From Amanita rubescens (Eukaryota > Basidiomycota > Agaricomycetes > Agaricales > Amanitaceae): DNA of 64,000 nucleotides. Each line of letters opens with the position of its first letter. The first letter of the stretch is position 1. The notes beneath the pieces are model-generated. The model was not told the DNA's origin and made no database searches. It was given only the letters and a program-made list of their open reading frames with translations. A program made the position numbers and the translations under genes. This document shows, piece after piece, positions 33,025-44,608 of this stretch. The stretch is from contig WION01000005.1 of NCBI GenBank assembly GCA_015039365.1, positions 868,001-932,000 of the forward strand, read 5' to 3'.

Positions 33025-34015
33025 CTATGCCACAGTGTCCTCAATGCTTAAATTAGCTACCATGATTTCTTCAATTGTACCAGGTGGCCCTAAATCTGAT
33101 GCCATGATCAATCCACAATGTGTCAATAGCTGACCTATGTGTTTTGGAACCATATCTGCATAATCATCAACAGTACAAGCAGAAGCTTGGACAAATTCTC
33201 CGGCTTTGTCAACAAGAATTGGAATTCCATCCAAATGTGACACAATCTTTTGTGCCACATTTGTTTCATCAGATGAACCATCAAGCATGGCTGCTTGTGA
33301 AAACAAGGATGTAGCTTCTTCATCTGTCATCTGAAAGACCTCTGCATAATTTCTGCCTGAGATGATGCCCTTCAATTCTGTATTCCTGCTTGTTATCAAG
33401 ATATTTCCTCCATTTCCTGGTGGGAGGAACTTTTTAACCACTGAATTATCCCCATTTGCACCATCATACACAATAAGCCAATCACTTCTCTCAGAAATCC
33501 ATTGGAGAATGGATTTAGCTGACTCTCCTGACTGTGGTGGGGCATTGTAAGCAAGAGCTATCTGTTTGAGTCTAACCTCAATGTTACTCTCTGAGGATGC
33601 ATCAATCCAGAATATGTCAGAAAACCTTGAACAGGTTGATTCATTTTGATTCATTCATTATCATTGAAGTACTCACAGATTAGCATGCTGTTCCACAAAC
33701 TTGAGGCAAATTTGAGTCTTGCCCATGCCTTGAAAACCATGCAAAAGGAATCTCCTTTGGCCTCCAGTATAGGAACTAAAATACTCCTTCAATCTTGACA
33801 AGTATTCACTCCGACCTGTGAAGAGGCGACTGGGACGTTGTATAGAGGGTAGGGCTGGTAGTGGAGAGGGTGTAATAAGGTAGGTTATCTATAAATCAGG
33901 GTCATCAACAATTTTCCACGAAAGACTTTCACTGAGTTACCTCTGTGAATTTGCAACGCGATATGTAGACCCTCTCGGCCCCAGCAAATATGCCGATATT
34001 CGCAGCACGATTCAT
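33025..34015 (-). CDS. NB-ARC NLR-like protein, truncated after the NTPase domain
   Basis: A first exon (ATG at 34015) encodes a short leader NIGIFAGAERVYISRCKFTE. After an intron (about 33880-33944) come a Pro-rich linker PALPSIQRPSRLFTGRSEYL, the P-loop GFQGMGKT, a second intron (near 33631-33673), FSDIFWIDASS, a Walker B region WLIVYDGAN, the sensor NILITSRN, and an end at 33025. This is the start of a fungal NLR (intracellular sensor). A full protein would go on with a winged helix and TPR, WD40 or ankyrin repeats; instead an LTR relic begins 125 bp downstream. The leader resembles short N-terminal motifs seen in some mushroom NLRs (uncertain). The exon 33025-33654 keeps a clean frame although it has lost nearly all CpG. 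Confidence 0.7.
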
Positions 34016-34844
34016 ATAAGATTGACCCGGTATTATCAAAGCCTTAGAGAGACGCATGCGATATCTGGGATTGGTACCATGCTCATCGCCACCCAAATGA
34101 AGCTTACCTGGCTCTGGAATTGCATTACTTCGGACATGGCGATGTCGTGGTTGCGAGAAAAGGATGAATGTGACTCGCTGTCACGCTCTCGAGTCAGTCC
34201 ACTGACGACACACAGCCTCGGATGGAGGAATTGATGCAACAGCCATAATTCTCCATTCAGCAGTGGCCGTGTCGGGAAGGATCAAGCGCAGCAGCTCAAC
34301 CTTCTACTTTGGAGCCGAGTTTTGGATGTCAAGACAGATATAGATTTATATAAAGCAAATTCGCGGGCTAAGAACAAAGTCCATATCGATTCGGCTATGT
34401 GTTCGTTGCACCACGGACTAGACATATAGTCTTCGCGAACGACGACGCAAGCTGATGTGACTCGATGAAGTCTAAGCCACCATATTACGCTTACGGTGGT
34501 GCCAACCATACTCCCATCCCATTCATCCCTCTGCCCACTCCTAATTCATAAACGCTTCAGTGTGCGAAGTCCGACTCGCAACTTGAGCTATGCTCATGCT
34601 CGATGCAACATCACTGGGCGCAGCCCACAGTAAGCCGCTCCCCATTATAAAATTTTGTTTTACATGTCGGCGCGATCGCGGGTATGAATGTAGGAGTTGT
34701 AAAGATGGACAGGTAAATCCATGCTGCTGCGAGACGGTTGGTAAAGTATGACTGATGCGTGCGCAAAGTAAGGAAAGAGTAGGAGGGAACGCAACAATTG
34801 CGACGACTACTGCGCAAGTCATGGACTTTCGTAGTATAGACCAC
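34016..34844. other. intergenic upstream of the NLR and downstream of ORC6
   Basis: CpG content is normal again. Short open frames on both strands (for example minus 34282-34509) lack family features. A missed extra NLR exon cannot be excluded. Confidence 0.4.
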
Positions 34845-35902
34845 CTACGATCTGGCATATACTGCTTGTATACGTGGATCCAGGGTATTCCATTGCTGAA
34901 AATCGAGGTATACTGGTCGAAACCGGCGAATTGACACAGGTCCCGTCTTGATAGAGTGACGTTTGTTCGGGGTCGATAGAAACGATCCGACACTATCGAT
35001 CATGGACGTATCGACGTCCTCCTCCGAATCTGGCTCCAAGTCTGAAGCAGAACCTTCAGACGACGGATTGTGAACTCGTGCCAAGTTCAAGGCGGGCAGG
35101 GGACCCGAGTCCATCTCCTCATCAGAGTCGGGTTGCTCTTGCAGTTCAAACCTAGCGACGTCCAACTTTACTCGTGAAGGAGTGGATGTAGTACCCCCTT
35201 TCCGTGGTGATGTGCGTAGTATCGATCTTAGAGGAGTAGAATTGGACGGTTTCTGGGATAGGTCGCGAGGTAGATCACCTAGCTTCCTTTTCTTGGTGGG
35301 TGTTTCGGGGAAGGGACGTAACGGCAGGTTGTTGGAGGCACCGTTCACTACTTGAGTCGACTGAGGCGGTGGTTCAGGCGAGGTCGACCGCTTCTTCCGC
35401 AGGGACTCCCTCGATGGCAACTCTCGCAAAGGTCGCTTCAACGGTGATCTGCGACCTGGGGTGGATGCTGCTTTCGTCGATGCGGCCGTCGAATTTTTAG
35501 CTATTGCCGCTTTGGTAGGCTTGTAACCCCCAATGGCAGCCTCGACGGTCTGGACGACCTTGTTAAAGTCGGCATTTTTCAAGCAAGAAGCTATTTGTGC
35601 GTCCTTACGCGTCACCTCATTTGTTTTGAGTCTACACTCGAAATGCCATTATCTGAGTTCGCGTTTTCTTAGACAGAGCGTCTCCCATACCTATTACACG
35701 CAATATACGCGCATATGGCTGGCAAGCCAGTCGAGTGAGGGCCAATTTCATAGCCTGATCCTGGTTTGGTCTTAAGAGTGGCTTCGCGCAAGACCCTTTT
35801 TGCCAACTCGAGCGTCTCTAGGTTAAGGTTCATGTTGTTAAGGAGGTGCGCGTTGTGAGCCATGGTGAAGCAGTCCAAGTCGACGGTAGGTGACCGTGAC
35901 AC
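34845..35902 (-). CDS. ORC6: origin recognition complex subunit 6
   Basis: The N-terminal exon has the ORC6 TFIIB-like helix motif: NLNLETLELAKRVLREATLK, then TKPGSGYEIGPHSTGLPAIC, the most conserved part of the family. An intron (GTATGG...GTAG, near 35644-35697) joins to LKTNEVTRKDAQIASCLKNADF. A long basic Ser/Pro-rich linker with likely CDK sites (SP/TP) follows, and a conserved C-terminal segment RRFRPVYLDFQQWNTLDPRI that in other species binds ORC3. The start is taken at 35902; the second ATG (MAHNAHLL) at 35863 fits the family about as well. The BIR1 stop is only 98 bp upstream on the same strand. Confidence 0.88.
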
Positions 35903-36000
35903 ACGTGCGGTCTGACGTCGTAAATAAGCATCAGCCTAAACTTATGTGCTTCAAGAGGACCAAGCCTATCAAACATAAAGTACGATGTAGCGCGAGGCAC

Positions 36001-38427
36001 TCAAAGACTCTCTATGATCCTCCTAGCCTCCACTGCCCGTGCCTTAAACCGCGCCAGTTCCCTTTCTCCATCTCGTTTAAGTTTATCATACTCTATCTCC
36101 ATCTGATACCGTATCCATTCCTCCACAGTCATATCTAGCTCAGCATCAGTGAGCGTCTGCAAGGGCATAAATGGAATTCGCGATAACGCTGGGAAAGTCT
36201 GAGGCTCAGCCGTTGTCGCATTGGCAGTCACGATTGGCAGAGCTGACAGAACCTGAGGCTCAGGTGTTGTTGCTTTAGCGGTCATGGTTGGCGGAGCCAG
36301 AATCTGAGGCTCGGGCGTTGTTGCTTCAACAGTCATCACTAGCAGAGCTGGCGACGATGATGACAGTGTCTCGACAGTAGGCACACTCGACGGCGACGGC
36401 GAAACAGGGACCACTGCCGTCCTTTCCTCGACGATCGGAGTGTCCTCGAAATTGAGCGCTAATAGCTCTGTCGGGGGCGGGGTTGCGTCTGAGGTTCTCT
36501 TTTCGACCACGACCGGGGACGAGGTGGTTTCAACAACTACTGCGGGCTTGACGCTATCCAGTCCTTGTACCTCCTTCCGCGGAGATCTGACTGGCTTAAA
36601 CTTCTCGGAGACCGGGACACGAGGCCGTTGCACAGGCGTCCGTTCTTCTTCATTTCCCGGCCCCGAAAAGTAGACAGTGTCATCGTCCCCGACAACACCG
36701 TCACGATTCTCTTCTTCTGCTCTCTTGGGCCCTCTTTGTCTAGCTCCATTTGCCCCCTTCTTCCTTCGAGAGGCATTGGCAGAGGGTGCCCTTGACGACC
36801 TCTTGCTAGCCTTAGTCGTAGAGCGAGACGATGATGGCGCGCGGCGCTCCTCTTCATCCTCCTGTTCCGACATCCCATAATTCGTCGCATTTCCCTCCTC
36901 TTGCGTCGCATCTGTCCCGCTTTCTTCTTTCTCAACGTGTGCCTCCCCCCCTTCAACAGGCTGAATATCGTCCTCGGCATCTGTCTCCTCAACGACTCGA
37001 TTTTCGTGGCCTTTGATTTTCCGACGATTTGATGCACCGAGATCCTCGCTTTCATCCTGAGTAATGACTTCCTCTTGTTTCTGCCGTGAGGTAGACTTAG
37101 CTCGTGCTTTAGTAGGTTTACGCAAAGCACGGGGCCGTGATGGCGCAAGTTGCCGTCCTGTCTCTTCCTTTGCCGAGATGCAATGAGCAATTTCATCGGA
37201 ACTCTCTTCCTCCTCCTGGACGTTTTTGAGTGCCTTGCTCCGACCTTGTGATCTGCCCCCTGTATCGGGTATAGGCTGCGGTGCTGCCCGTGTGGCACCG
37301 CGAGTGGAGGGCCGCGCAGATGGTGCACGAGAGTTCTTCCTCATCCGTTGGGCTTCGGCGGGCTTCTGGACGAGTCTGACAGTGGGAATGTCTGATATCT
37401 CGTCTTCGATTTCTTCAGCTGTATGTTTAACACCATTGTCTTCTTCTTCTTCTAAATCCGTCACTATCACGAGTTCTTTGTGCCCTCTAGTTTGGCGTGA
37501 TGACCTAGAACGGGATGGAGGCTTCGCCTGGACCTTTGAAGGTGGCTTTGCAGACGTCGATCGTGTCAGTTTATTGGTTGTCTGAGATGCAGTCGTGGTC
37601 TGCGTTGCTGAGGATGACCTGCTCCCTGAGGAATGGGCAAGAAAAGGACAAGACTTGGCTCGTTTACGATGCTCCTCCCTGAGAGGCATTAGCTTGAAAT
37701 AACATTGAATGAGCCCTATTCACTCACATAGGATCGTCCTCTTCCTCCCAACCACTCAAAGAGAGGTTACAATATAGACATGTTGTAAGGTCGTCCCCGG
37801 GAACCTGAGGAGTCCAAACGAAACCTGCCTGAGCCATCTAACATCAAAAGGCGGGAAATCAGATATTAGAAAATCAATGTGCATTTTCACGTACCTTGCG
37901 CGAGTTAGCACTGTGGCCCTTCGTCTGGTCGTGTACCCAACCATCACCTACGTTAAAAGTTCCTAATCTTGCTTTCTCCATTCGTTTACTCCCAGGAAGA
38001 CGCGATTTATCAGGAAAGGTAAACCTATATAGGAATCAACACATGGGGTGATACTGCAATCTCTGAGCGTGCAAACTTACCTTCCATGACGATCCATATC
38101 TCCTCTTAGCCCGCACCGCACGGCCGCCCAGCTGCATTTATCGCCACATTTGGTCCAATGAAGTTCAAATGGGTCGTCGTCTTCTTCCCATTCACTCAAC
38201 TGCTTCCCGCATTCGAAACAACAGACATTATCCTTGTCCTCGAGGCTAGGGTTAAAGTAGAACCCTGCTTCCGCCAAAGACTCCGGATTTGCCTTGAATG
38301 TCGGTGGGTGAGGCCACTTGGGCGCTGATCTCGATGACTTTGAGCCTTTGACGCGCTTTGACTTGGCGAACGAATCGATTCTGTTCGGCAAGGCTTCCAT
38401 GTGGGCAAACTGGACGTGACATGTCAC
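36001..38427 (-). CDS. BIR1: BIR1, survivin homologue with two BIR domains
   Basis: BIR1 is the inner-centromere subunit of the chromosomal passenger complex, which places Aurora kinase on chromosomes. The first BIR has WPHPPTF...LAEAGFYFNP, CCFECGKQLSEWEEDDDPFELH and C for zinc binding (38100-38350). The second spans several exons (37690-38040): FPDKSRLPGSKRM, MAQAGFVWTPQVPGDDLT, CLYCNLSLSGWEEEDDP, REEHRKRAKSC. A long disordered acidic and basic region follows, with imperfect Thr/Pro repeats (near 36200-36330, units around TTPEPQ), and a C-terminal helix EEWIRYQMEIEYDKLKRDGE expected to bind INCENP and borealin partners. The start is at 38427; MEALPNRI ten residues later is an alternative. 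No defects seen. Confidence 0.9.
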
Positions 38428-39177
38428 ATTACGCGTCTTGTCACAACTATCACCAACATGCGTCCTTCATTCACCCGCGAGTGACTCAACCTTATATTGT
38501 CATCGGCTGGCTGATATGTCCAAAGAATATAATGTCTTGGGAGAATTTTGCGGCGGCAGGTGAATCGGATCAACATTGAACCTGATTCGTCCCATCGACT
38601 TGATATGATCCATGTGTCGTATACATTCGCCAACCTCTTTATCTGGAAAATGTTTGACACACTCCCACTGGTTGGACCTGATTTCAAAATAAACTACAAT
38701 TGTTTTGAAACGTGTAGGTTCCTGTGGATGGCAAATGTTGATGACATTGACAAGTGTCAACACATGGTCTGAACTTAACCGGGACCGTGAACCTGGCGCG
38801 GCGACCTTGAGGCTCCAGTTGGTATTGAACAACCCTAATCGAGGTTCCCCCTCAAGTGGTAGCAGGGTATGATGATTTTGAAGTGGCCGTGCCGCCAGTG
38901 CTCTAACTTGTAGTGGACTAAAACACCCCCAAGTGTGCATACATGCAGTTCTCAAAAGCTTGCTCAACACTGGTGAGAGTCATCAATCATCATCGATTCG
39001 TCATGTGTATTGTTTGTTCGTTCAGGTTCGCTGTGTTAACCCAACATAGCTTGATTGCCGGTTTTCCGTTCTCGAAGCGGGGTGACTGCGGCCTGCTTAA
39101 AGCAATGGCCAATTAGCCATCGTATCCTTGTTCTCCTAATTCATGGGACCAACAATCTTCTCGTAAGTCTCAGTCAG
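38428..39177. other. intergenic; possible small solo LTR at 38736-38989
   Basis: A 254-bp stretch begins TGTTGATGAC and ends GTCATCAATCA, nearly inverted ends with TG...CA. No target duplication is evident (GCAAA versus TCATC), so the LTR reading is weak. Otherwise no gene seen. Confidence 0.35.
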
Positions 39178-40400
39178 ATGGCGGCTCAGCACTGCAGCAC
39201 AGAAGGCCTTTCGTTCGTTTATCCCAGGACATGCTCGCAATGTGAGTTTCGGCCAGAATCACCGTCTTTCTAGCCTCCCGACGCACCGAATACACCAGTA
39301 GCTGCGCTTTTGTTCTTATTGCTAGACATGGTGGACACGCTCGGAGATGAGTACTCGTATATCTGGAAGTGGGTTTTCTTTTGCTGTGGTACCTCAAAAC
39401 AATTGACGATGAGCGTGTGGTAGGGGTCCCAACACGATGGCAAAGTGCTTGTTTCTCGCTTCGCGGTACATTGCGCTTCTTTTCCTGCTGTAAGCACCAT
39501 ATTATGCCATCTCACAATCCTGAAGATAGCCAAGGGCGTATTTTTTCATCGCGGATGTGTTTGGGGGATGCTCAGCTAGTTACAGTGAATGTGTTGGGCT
39601 GACCCTACTGGAGACGACACTACTGGGATTGCTGGCAATACTGCTCGAAATCTTGCTGATGTTTCGAGGTGAGTAACGATGTTTCTGCCTCGAAAGAGTC
39701 TTCATTAACATAGAACAACAGTTTATGCACTTTACAACAGGAGTGCGAGGATAGGAATCTTGTTGTGTCTAATGCTTCTCGCAACATTTACCTCGTGCAC
39801 TGTTGCGAGGCACTACATGCCTCAGTACTCGCTGCCAGACGGTACCTGCATGTTCCTCAATGCACCCAGCATCACCGTATTCTTGGGGTAAGCCGTACTC
39901 TGACTAATTTGTGCATTTGAGAACTTTTCTTAGCGTATTTTGTTTAGTCAACCTCGTGACACTGTCGTTCCTCGTTTATGTCAAGTGCCGACGAAGATGT
40001 GACCACCCGGTATACCGAGTCGTCTCGAGAGACAGTGCTTGTGTTCTCTGTGTCCTATTCTGTATGTCCTTATCTTTTTCAACATGAGTTACATGGCGAT
40101 TCTCACGAGACGCCCTGGTAGTATGTGGTTCTATTGGATTACCTGGTGCTGTGATAATGAATAAATACACACATCTTCTACCCGGGTAAGAACACTTTTG
40201 TTCTGTTAAATGCTCATTCTTATCGCAGGCATTTTCTTCAGCCCAATTGCGACCGGGTTATCTGTCACAGTTCGTAATAACATTCTGTAATGATTGATCG
40301 GTGTTGAAAGCTTTCATAGACGTGTAGGCTGATCCTAAATACGAGATCCTTACCAAGCAGGAGAGATTCAGAAGTATTGAGCACTGTATACATAGAATAG
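39178..40400 (+). CDS. DUF6533-family multi-pass membrane protein, copy B
   Basis: This is the paralogue of the gene at 24483, with the same exon order. It starts MAAQHCSTEGLSFVYPRTCSQ, followed by LAALLFLLLDMVDTLGDEYSYIWK, AKCLFLASRYIALLFLL, YALYNRSARIGILLCLMLLA, CMFLNAPSITVFLG, a block around 40130-40190 that is very similar at DNA level to 25435-25490, and the tail CRLILNTRSLPSRRDSEVLST ending at 40400. Predicted six or seven membrane helices, about 320 residues; function unknown. The two genes share orientation and lie on either side of the CpG-poor island and the ORC6/BIR1 pair. Confidence 0.75.
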
Positions 40401-41461
40401 AAAAGATCACGCAATGAAACGTAGTAATCGAGTATGTCACGCAGTAATGATTAATGGCTTCGTCCTAGTCTGCGGATCTAGGTCCTACTCGAATTTCCAC
40501 AAATGATTTGGACGAACTCGTAGTGTGACCAGGTTGTGTCTTGTCACAACACGCGTCACGCAATGAAACCCAGACTTGTGTGTACTCGGTCCGTTTGTCC
40601 AGTCCATCACTTTCCTCAAGGCCGAAGCGACGAATATCTTTAGCGGAACTCGAGATCCACAAGCAGGACAGAATTTAGAGCAAGGTATTATATCCTCTCT
40701 TGGCAAGGCCATCGCATTAGAAAACCCTAGCATTGCACTTAGGCTACGATATTGCTTCTGAATCTCTGTTTTCTAGAGATACCTGGAATTTTCCTGATGC
40801 AACTGATTTCTTGAAAAAGATCTATTAAACTGTAACCTAATGCCTCACCTGCGTCAATCTCACGGTGCATCGTTGAAGAATCTATATCTGGATTCTCACT
40901 TTCGAAGCCAATTTCCAGGGTCCGACATACCCCCACGTTTCATTGGGCGGAAGACGTTGCTGGTGATGCATGGAATAAGACCTTCTCGTTACGGTCCTGA
41001 AGGCTTCGCCAACGCTCTTCGTCCATCATCATTTCAATAATCCAAGTCGTCCCAAGTCGTTGACATTGCCATCGCGCGGAATCCTGGCCCGGTGGAGCAC
41101 GTGGAAGAAGTTGACGTATCATGATACCGGCATCTCAAGAATCTGGCAGTAGTAGAAAGGAAAATGAGGCGTTCCTAAGAATATACTTTGCGGAGGACCT
41201 CGAAAAGAAGCAGAAAGCCATCATGGGAATTCGGAAGACCGGCTCAAAGTCTATACTTTGGCAGCGCTAGCCAAATCCAGGATTTGGTAATTCCAAGTGT
41301 TGATCTGTCGTCGTCACACGCGGCGAGAAGCTCTTAGCTGACTGCTCCTAACGATTCACTCTGTCTAGCATTGCGGTTGCAGCTGTTATCAGATTTAGAC
41401 GTTTTCGTGACTCCTGTGACACGATTACATCACTGACCACAACCAAGTGAAGTATCGTCTC
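40401..41461. other. no convincing gene; possible relics of coding sequence
   Basis: Short open stretches occur on both strands (for example plus 40576-40761 and minus 40739-40936) but cannot be joined by plausible introns into a known domain. I see no RNA gene or repeat here. Confidence 0.4.
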
Positions 41462-42922
41462 ATGTCGTCCAGCACAGAGCCATCTGGAGATTCAATAACG
41501 GCACGAACCGTCTATCTCCCTCCACAAAAGTTAGATCGCTGTCACTGTTGTGGAAACACGTCCACCTTATCTCTATGTACCGGCTGTGTCGAAGTAGGTA
41601 AAATTTAAATTAAACATAACACGAGTGCCGTAACTAACTGGATATCGATAGTTGATGTATTGCTCAAAGACATGTCAAACACGAGATTGGTCGAACCACA
41701 AGGCTACATGCGGTATTTCCTGTATAGAAAGGTTGTGAGGACAATGTATAACTGTATTACAGGTAAAACCGATCGGATAGATCTTGCTATATTCTATCCT
41801 TTCCTAGGTGTCCTCGCTGAAGTGGCGCATACTCACCCCGATAAGCCTCTCCATCAAGGCGTAGCTCACGTTATCGTCAACTCTCCCAACCCAAGACAGC
41901 GTTCATCTCGATTGCCAGATGGATCGGCAGCCAAGCTTATTTTGCTCGGTGATCCGATATCGGAGAGCGAGTTTAATACAAAAACGTGGTGGCCCTCGGC
42001 TGACTCTGACATGGTGCGATCCAAATTATTTCGGCGCATCTGGCGCGAAGGCTACGTTATTCCGATCGTGACGGCTATTGCGGTGTCCCTTCTTACGGAG
42101 ATGTATACAACGACGTATATACCTGCTTCCGCCTCGCCTGATGGCAAGGCCAAACACCGCGTCCGGTTACAGCATCGCAAATCTCCCCTCACTGATTTTG
42201 GAATAGCCAAAGGCGTAGCCGATGTGAAACAACAAGACAAACTCGCGTATGGAAGCATGCGTGACCGTAAATTGTTCATAAAGGGACAAGATCCAAACGA
42301 TCACTATTGGATTTATTTCACAACTCTCAATGGAGAGGAAATAACGCTAGAGCTGAACATGTACACCTTCAACTTCTGCATATTGATCCTATCTCGACCA
42401 TACTGTATGGACATCTTCCCGCCGTTCTCCGCCGTCCCAGCCTTCTTCAGGGATCGAGAGTGTGCAGAGTCGAGCCCAGATCTCGTTGAAGAACGGCAAA
42501 GATTCTCTATTCTTCGCAATAGCACCCTACATAAAGTGGCCAGTAGCCCCACCGAATCCCTTGACAAATCCAATATGAAACTCATCCATGAATTCATGGA
42601 GACTCTTGCAGGACGAAAGTGCACCGAGGACGAGAAAAGGCTTCTTGAGATAATCCTGAAGCCTTTTCGGATCGGGTTCAGACATGTCATCGCGACCCAG
42701 GCTTGGTCGAAATGGCCCCGAACTCCTCAGATGAGCATCGAAGAAGATCCAGATGAACCTGATTGTTTTGTGGACGACGATGAGAAATGGAAACAGTATC
42801 ACGAGGAATGGAAACGGACAAGGAAAGAAGGCGTTTCTAAAGAAGAACAAGCAGATATTTTTCGCAGGTGGGATGGGAAATACAAGGAGTCTGGTGGGCG
42901 CAGCCAGTCTTTTAGGAGATAA
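41462..42922 (+). CDS. protein with half a MYND-type zinc finger, function unknown
   Basis: Exon 1 (ATG at 41462) encodes KLDRCHCCGNTSTLSLCTGC, the first CX2C...CX2C half of a MYND finger. The intron GTAAAA...GATAG (about 41599-41650) joins in frame to VDVLLKDMSN, so the second zinc-binding half (usually YCS..CQ...H...C) is absent. The rest is one long exon to 42922, with a region common in mushroom MYND proteins by general style (LVEPQGYMRYFLYRKV, GKTDRIDLAIFYPFLG) and a basic/acidic coiled end (KWKQYHEEWKRTRKEG). About 465 residues. MYND domains bind proline-rich partners; with half missing this may not fold as such. Confidence 0.7.
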
Positions 42923-43197
42923 AGCTCTTCGCTTATTGAAAAATACATTACGGATGACAGCTATATATGCTGACCAGCAGGAGGATTCTACAAGATCCAG
43001 TTTCCATTGTATATACTCTATCCCGAGATTAGCAAGCACATAAGGTTATATAACGTGTCCAATTATAACTGTCACGATAACAATAAAAGTAGCGCTATTG
43101 TCAGTATGGATGATCCGTAGAACGACAAATTTATGGATGGCATGGCACTGGATGACGGGGCATATGAGTTATTGTCGGGAACAGGTGACATGTGAAC

Positions 43198-44354
43198 TTA
43201 CGCTGATTTTTCACTTGGACCTCCAACGATCTTTACTTCAACGATAGCAACGAGGCCATCGATGGCATTAAGACCGTCAACGGCAACCGTAAGGTTATGA
43301 TTTATGCCAATACTTGTATTTTGCAGCAACCCAGAAACGTATTGAACAGTATTTTGATATGTGTAATTATTCGCTGTTGTAGTTCCTGAATAGGTTGAAG
43401 AGTTGGTCAGGTTGAGTGTCGGTATAGCCGTCTGCGTCATATTTCCTATTAACCAGTCTCTGTGTAGCATCAATATTTAAGCCCTTGAATCAAATCGCAA
43501 AGTACTTACCGACCCAGGTTGTAGCCGTTCGGAATGATATCGTGGTCCTCTACGACACAGATCTGATTAGAAACCCGTCAAATCTGTAGCCATAGCACTA
43601 ACGTGACAATGGAAGTTCAAACGAAGACGCCATGAAAATAGCGCCGCTGATTCAAAGAGTAAATATAGCCGTTATTGGGCAAAATAGCGGTGATAGTAAA
43701 CACACCTATTCCCATCTAGGCCATTCTGCGTCCAATATCGGAAATGATCACCACCCTGAATACTCTCTTTGCATGTGCCAAACTGCGGATCACCGTAATC
43801 CCATCTCATCTCAGCAGTTTCATTAACGAAGCCATTTCCATCGCCCAAGTTGGCCGCTTGATTTGCGCCCTCGTGCTGCCCCAGGCATTCACCAGCAAAT
43901 CCAAACGACTGAAAGAAATTTTGAAGTCCACCATCCGTCGCCCGGTCGACGAGCACTGCTGCATCGGAATTGCCAGAAATGATGATGTTCAATGGTTCGC
44001 CTTGGCCAAGAGGATATGTGTCGGCCACTTGCTATCATTCAGGGACGCAGTCAGACTCGAACATGATTTAGACAATTGGGGTAGACACGGTCGCGCCATC
44101 ATGAGACAAATATGGAACGGCGCGATGGACGCCACGCAACGTGCAGGGACAACACTCACCGTCAGCATGCTACCACCATGGGACACAGGGTCATAATATC
44201 CTGCTGAAGGAACGTTTCTTGAAGAAGAACTTCGTCGAAGGTGTTTATTGAAATGAAATGAAATGCGTTGTGACGGCTGGCCTGCTCTAGACGCGGAAAC
44301 TGGTGAAAAAATAAAAGTTAATGAGAGGAAGACGAAATTGGTCAAAACGACCAT
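43198..44354 (-). CDS. secreted protein of unknown function
   Basis: The N-terminus MVVLTNFVFLSLTFIFSPVSA is a typical signal peptide with cleavage before SRAGQP. After the first intron (GTGAGT...GATAG) the mature protein reads QVADTYPLGQGEPLNIII, SGNSDAAVLVDRATDGGLQN, FFQSFGFAGECLGQHEG, then DYGDPQFGTCKESIQGGDHFRYW, HDIIPNGYNLGRDWLIG and an N-glycosylation-rich tail (several N-x-S/T) ending at 43198. Cysteines are few and paired. I recall similar secreted proteins in mushroom genomes with no assigned function; this is from general familiarity, not a search. Confidence 0.75.
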
Positions 44355-44608
44355 TCTAATGTGATCGCTTCGCTATGGCGCCCTAATTTGCGACGCCGGG
44401 AAGCGGAAGATGAGAGATGGAAGGAGAAAGTCGAGACAGAACATACTCAGATTATAATACGGTGTATTATGTAACCGTTCTTTTGTTACTCCGGACGCGC
44501 GGACGACCAGACCATACAGCTTTGTACTATTTTCATTAAGGTACATGCCGTTGTATTGTGACAACATTGGCCCTGAAGAAGAATAATGCAGACCAAAATA
44601 CAGCAATT

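Larger units (their letters stand above)
25740..33800. repeat. CpG-depleted transposon graveyard, about 8 kb
   Basis: CpG is nearly absent. I counted none in 27121-27720 and one in 33001-33780, whereas neighbouring genes have several per 60 bases. TpG and CpA are frequent. The region contains two LINE relics, LTR fragments, internally duplicated blocks, an AT-rich mitochondrial-like patch and a truncated NLR. CpG reappears in a nested solo LTR (26545-26894) and near 30390-30440. This is the pattern left by long-term CpG methylation and deamination of repeats, known from basidiomycetes. Confidence 0.85.

Noticed and set aside
25740..33800. CRISPR-like or other short regular repeats
   Set aside because: Repeats here are hundreds of bases long, few and irregular; they are transposon duplications.
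38500..38970. 156-codon minus-strand frame upstream of BIR1
   Set aside because: No motif, no plausible splice partners, and it overlaps a possible LTR; likely chance.
40576..40761. Fragment ISSLGKAIALENPSIALRL resembling a ketoreductase segment of polyketide synthases
   Set aside because: Too short, no neighbouring polyketide synthase domains in any frame; similarity is weak.
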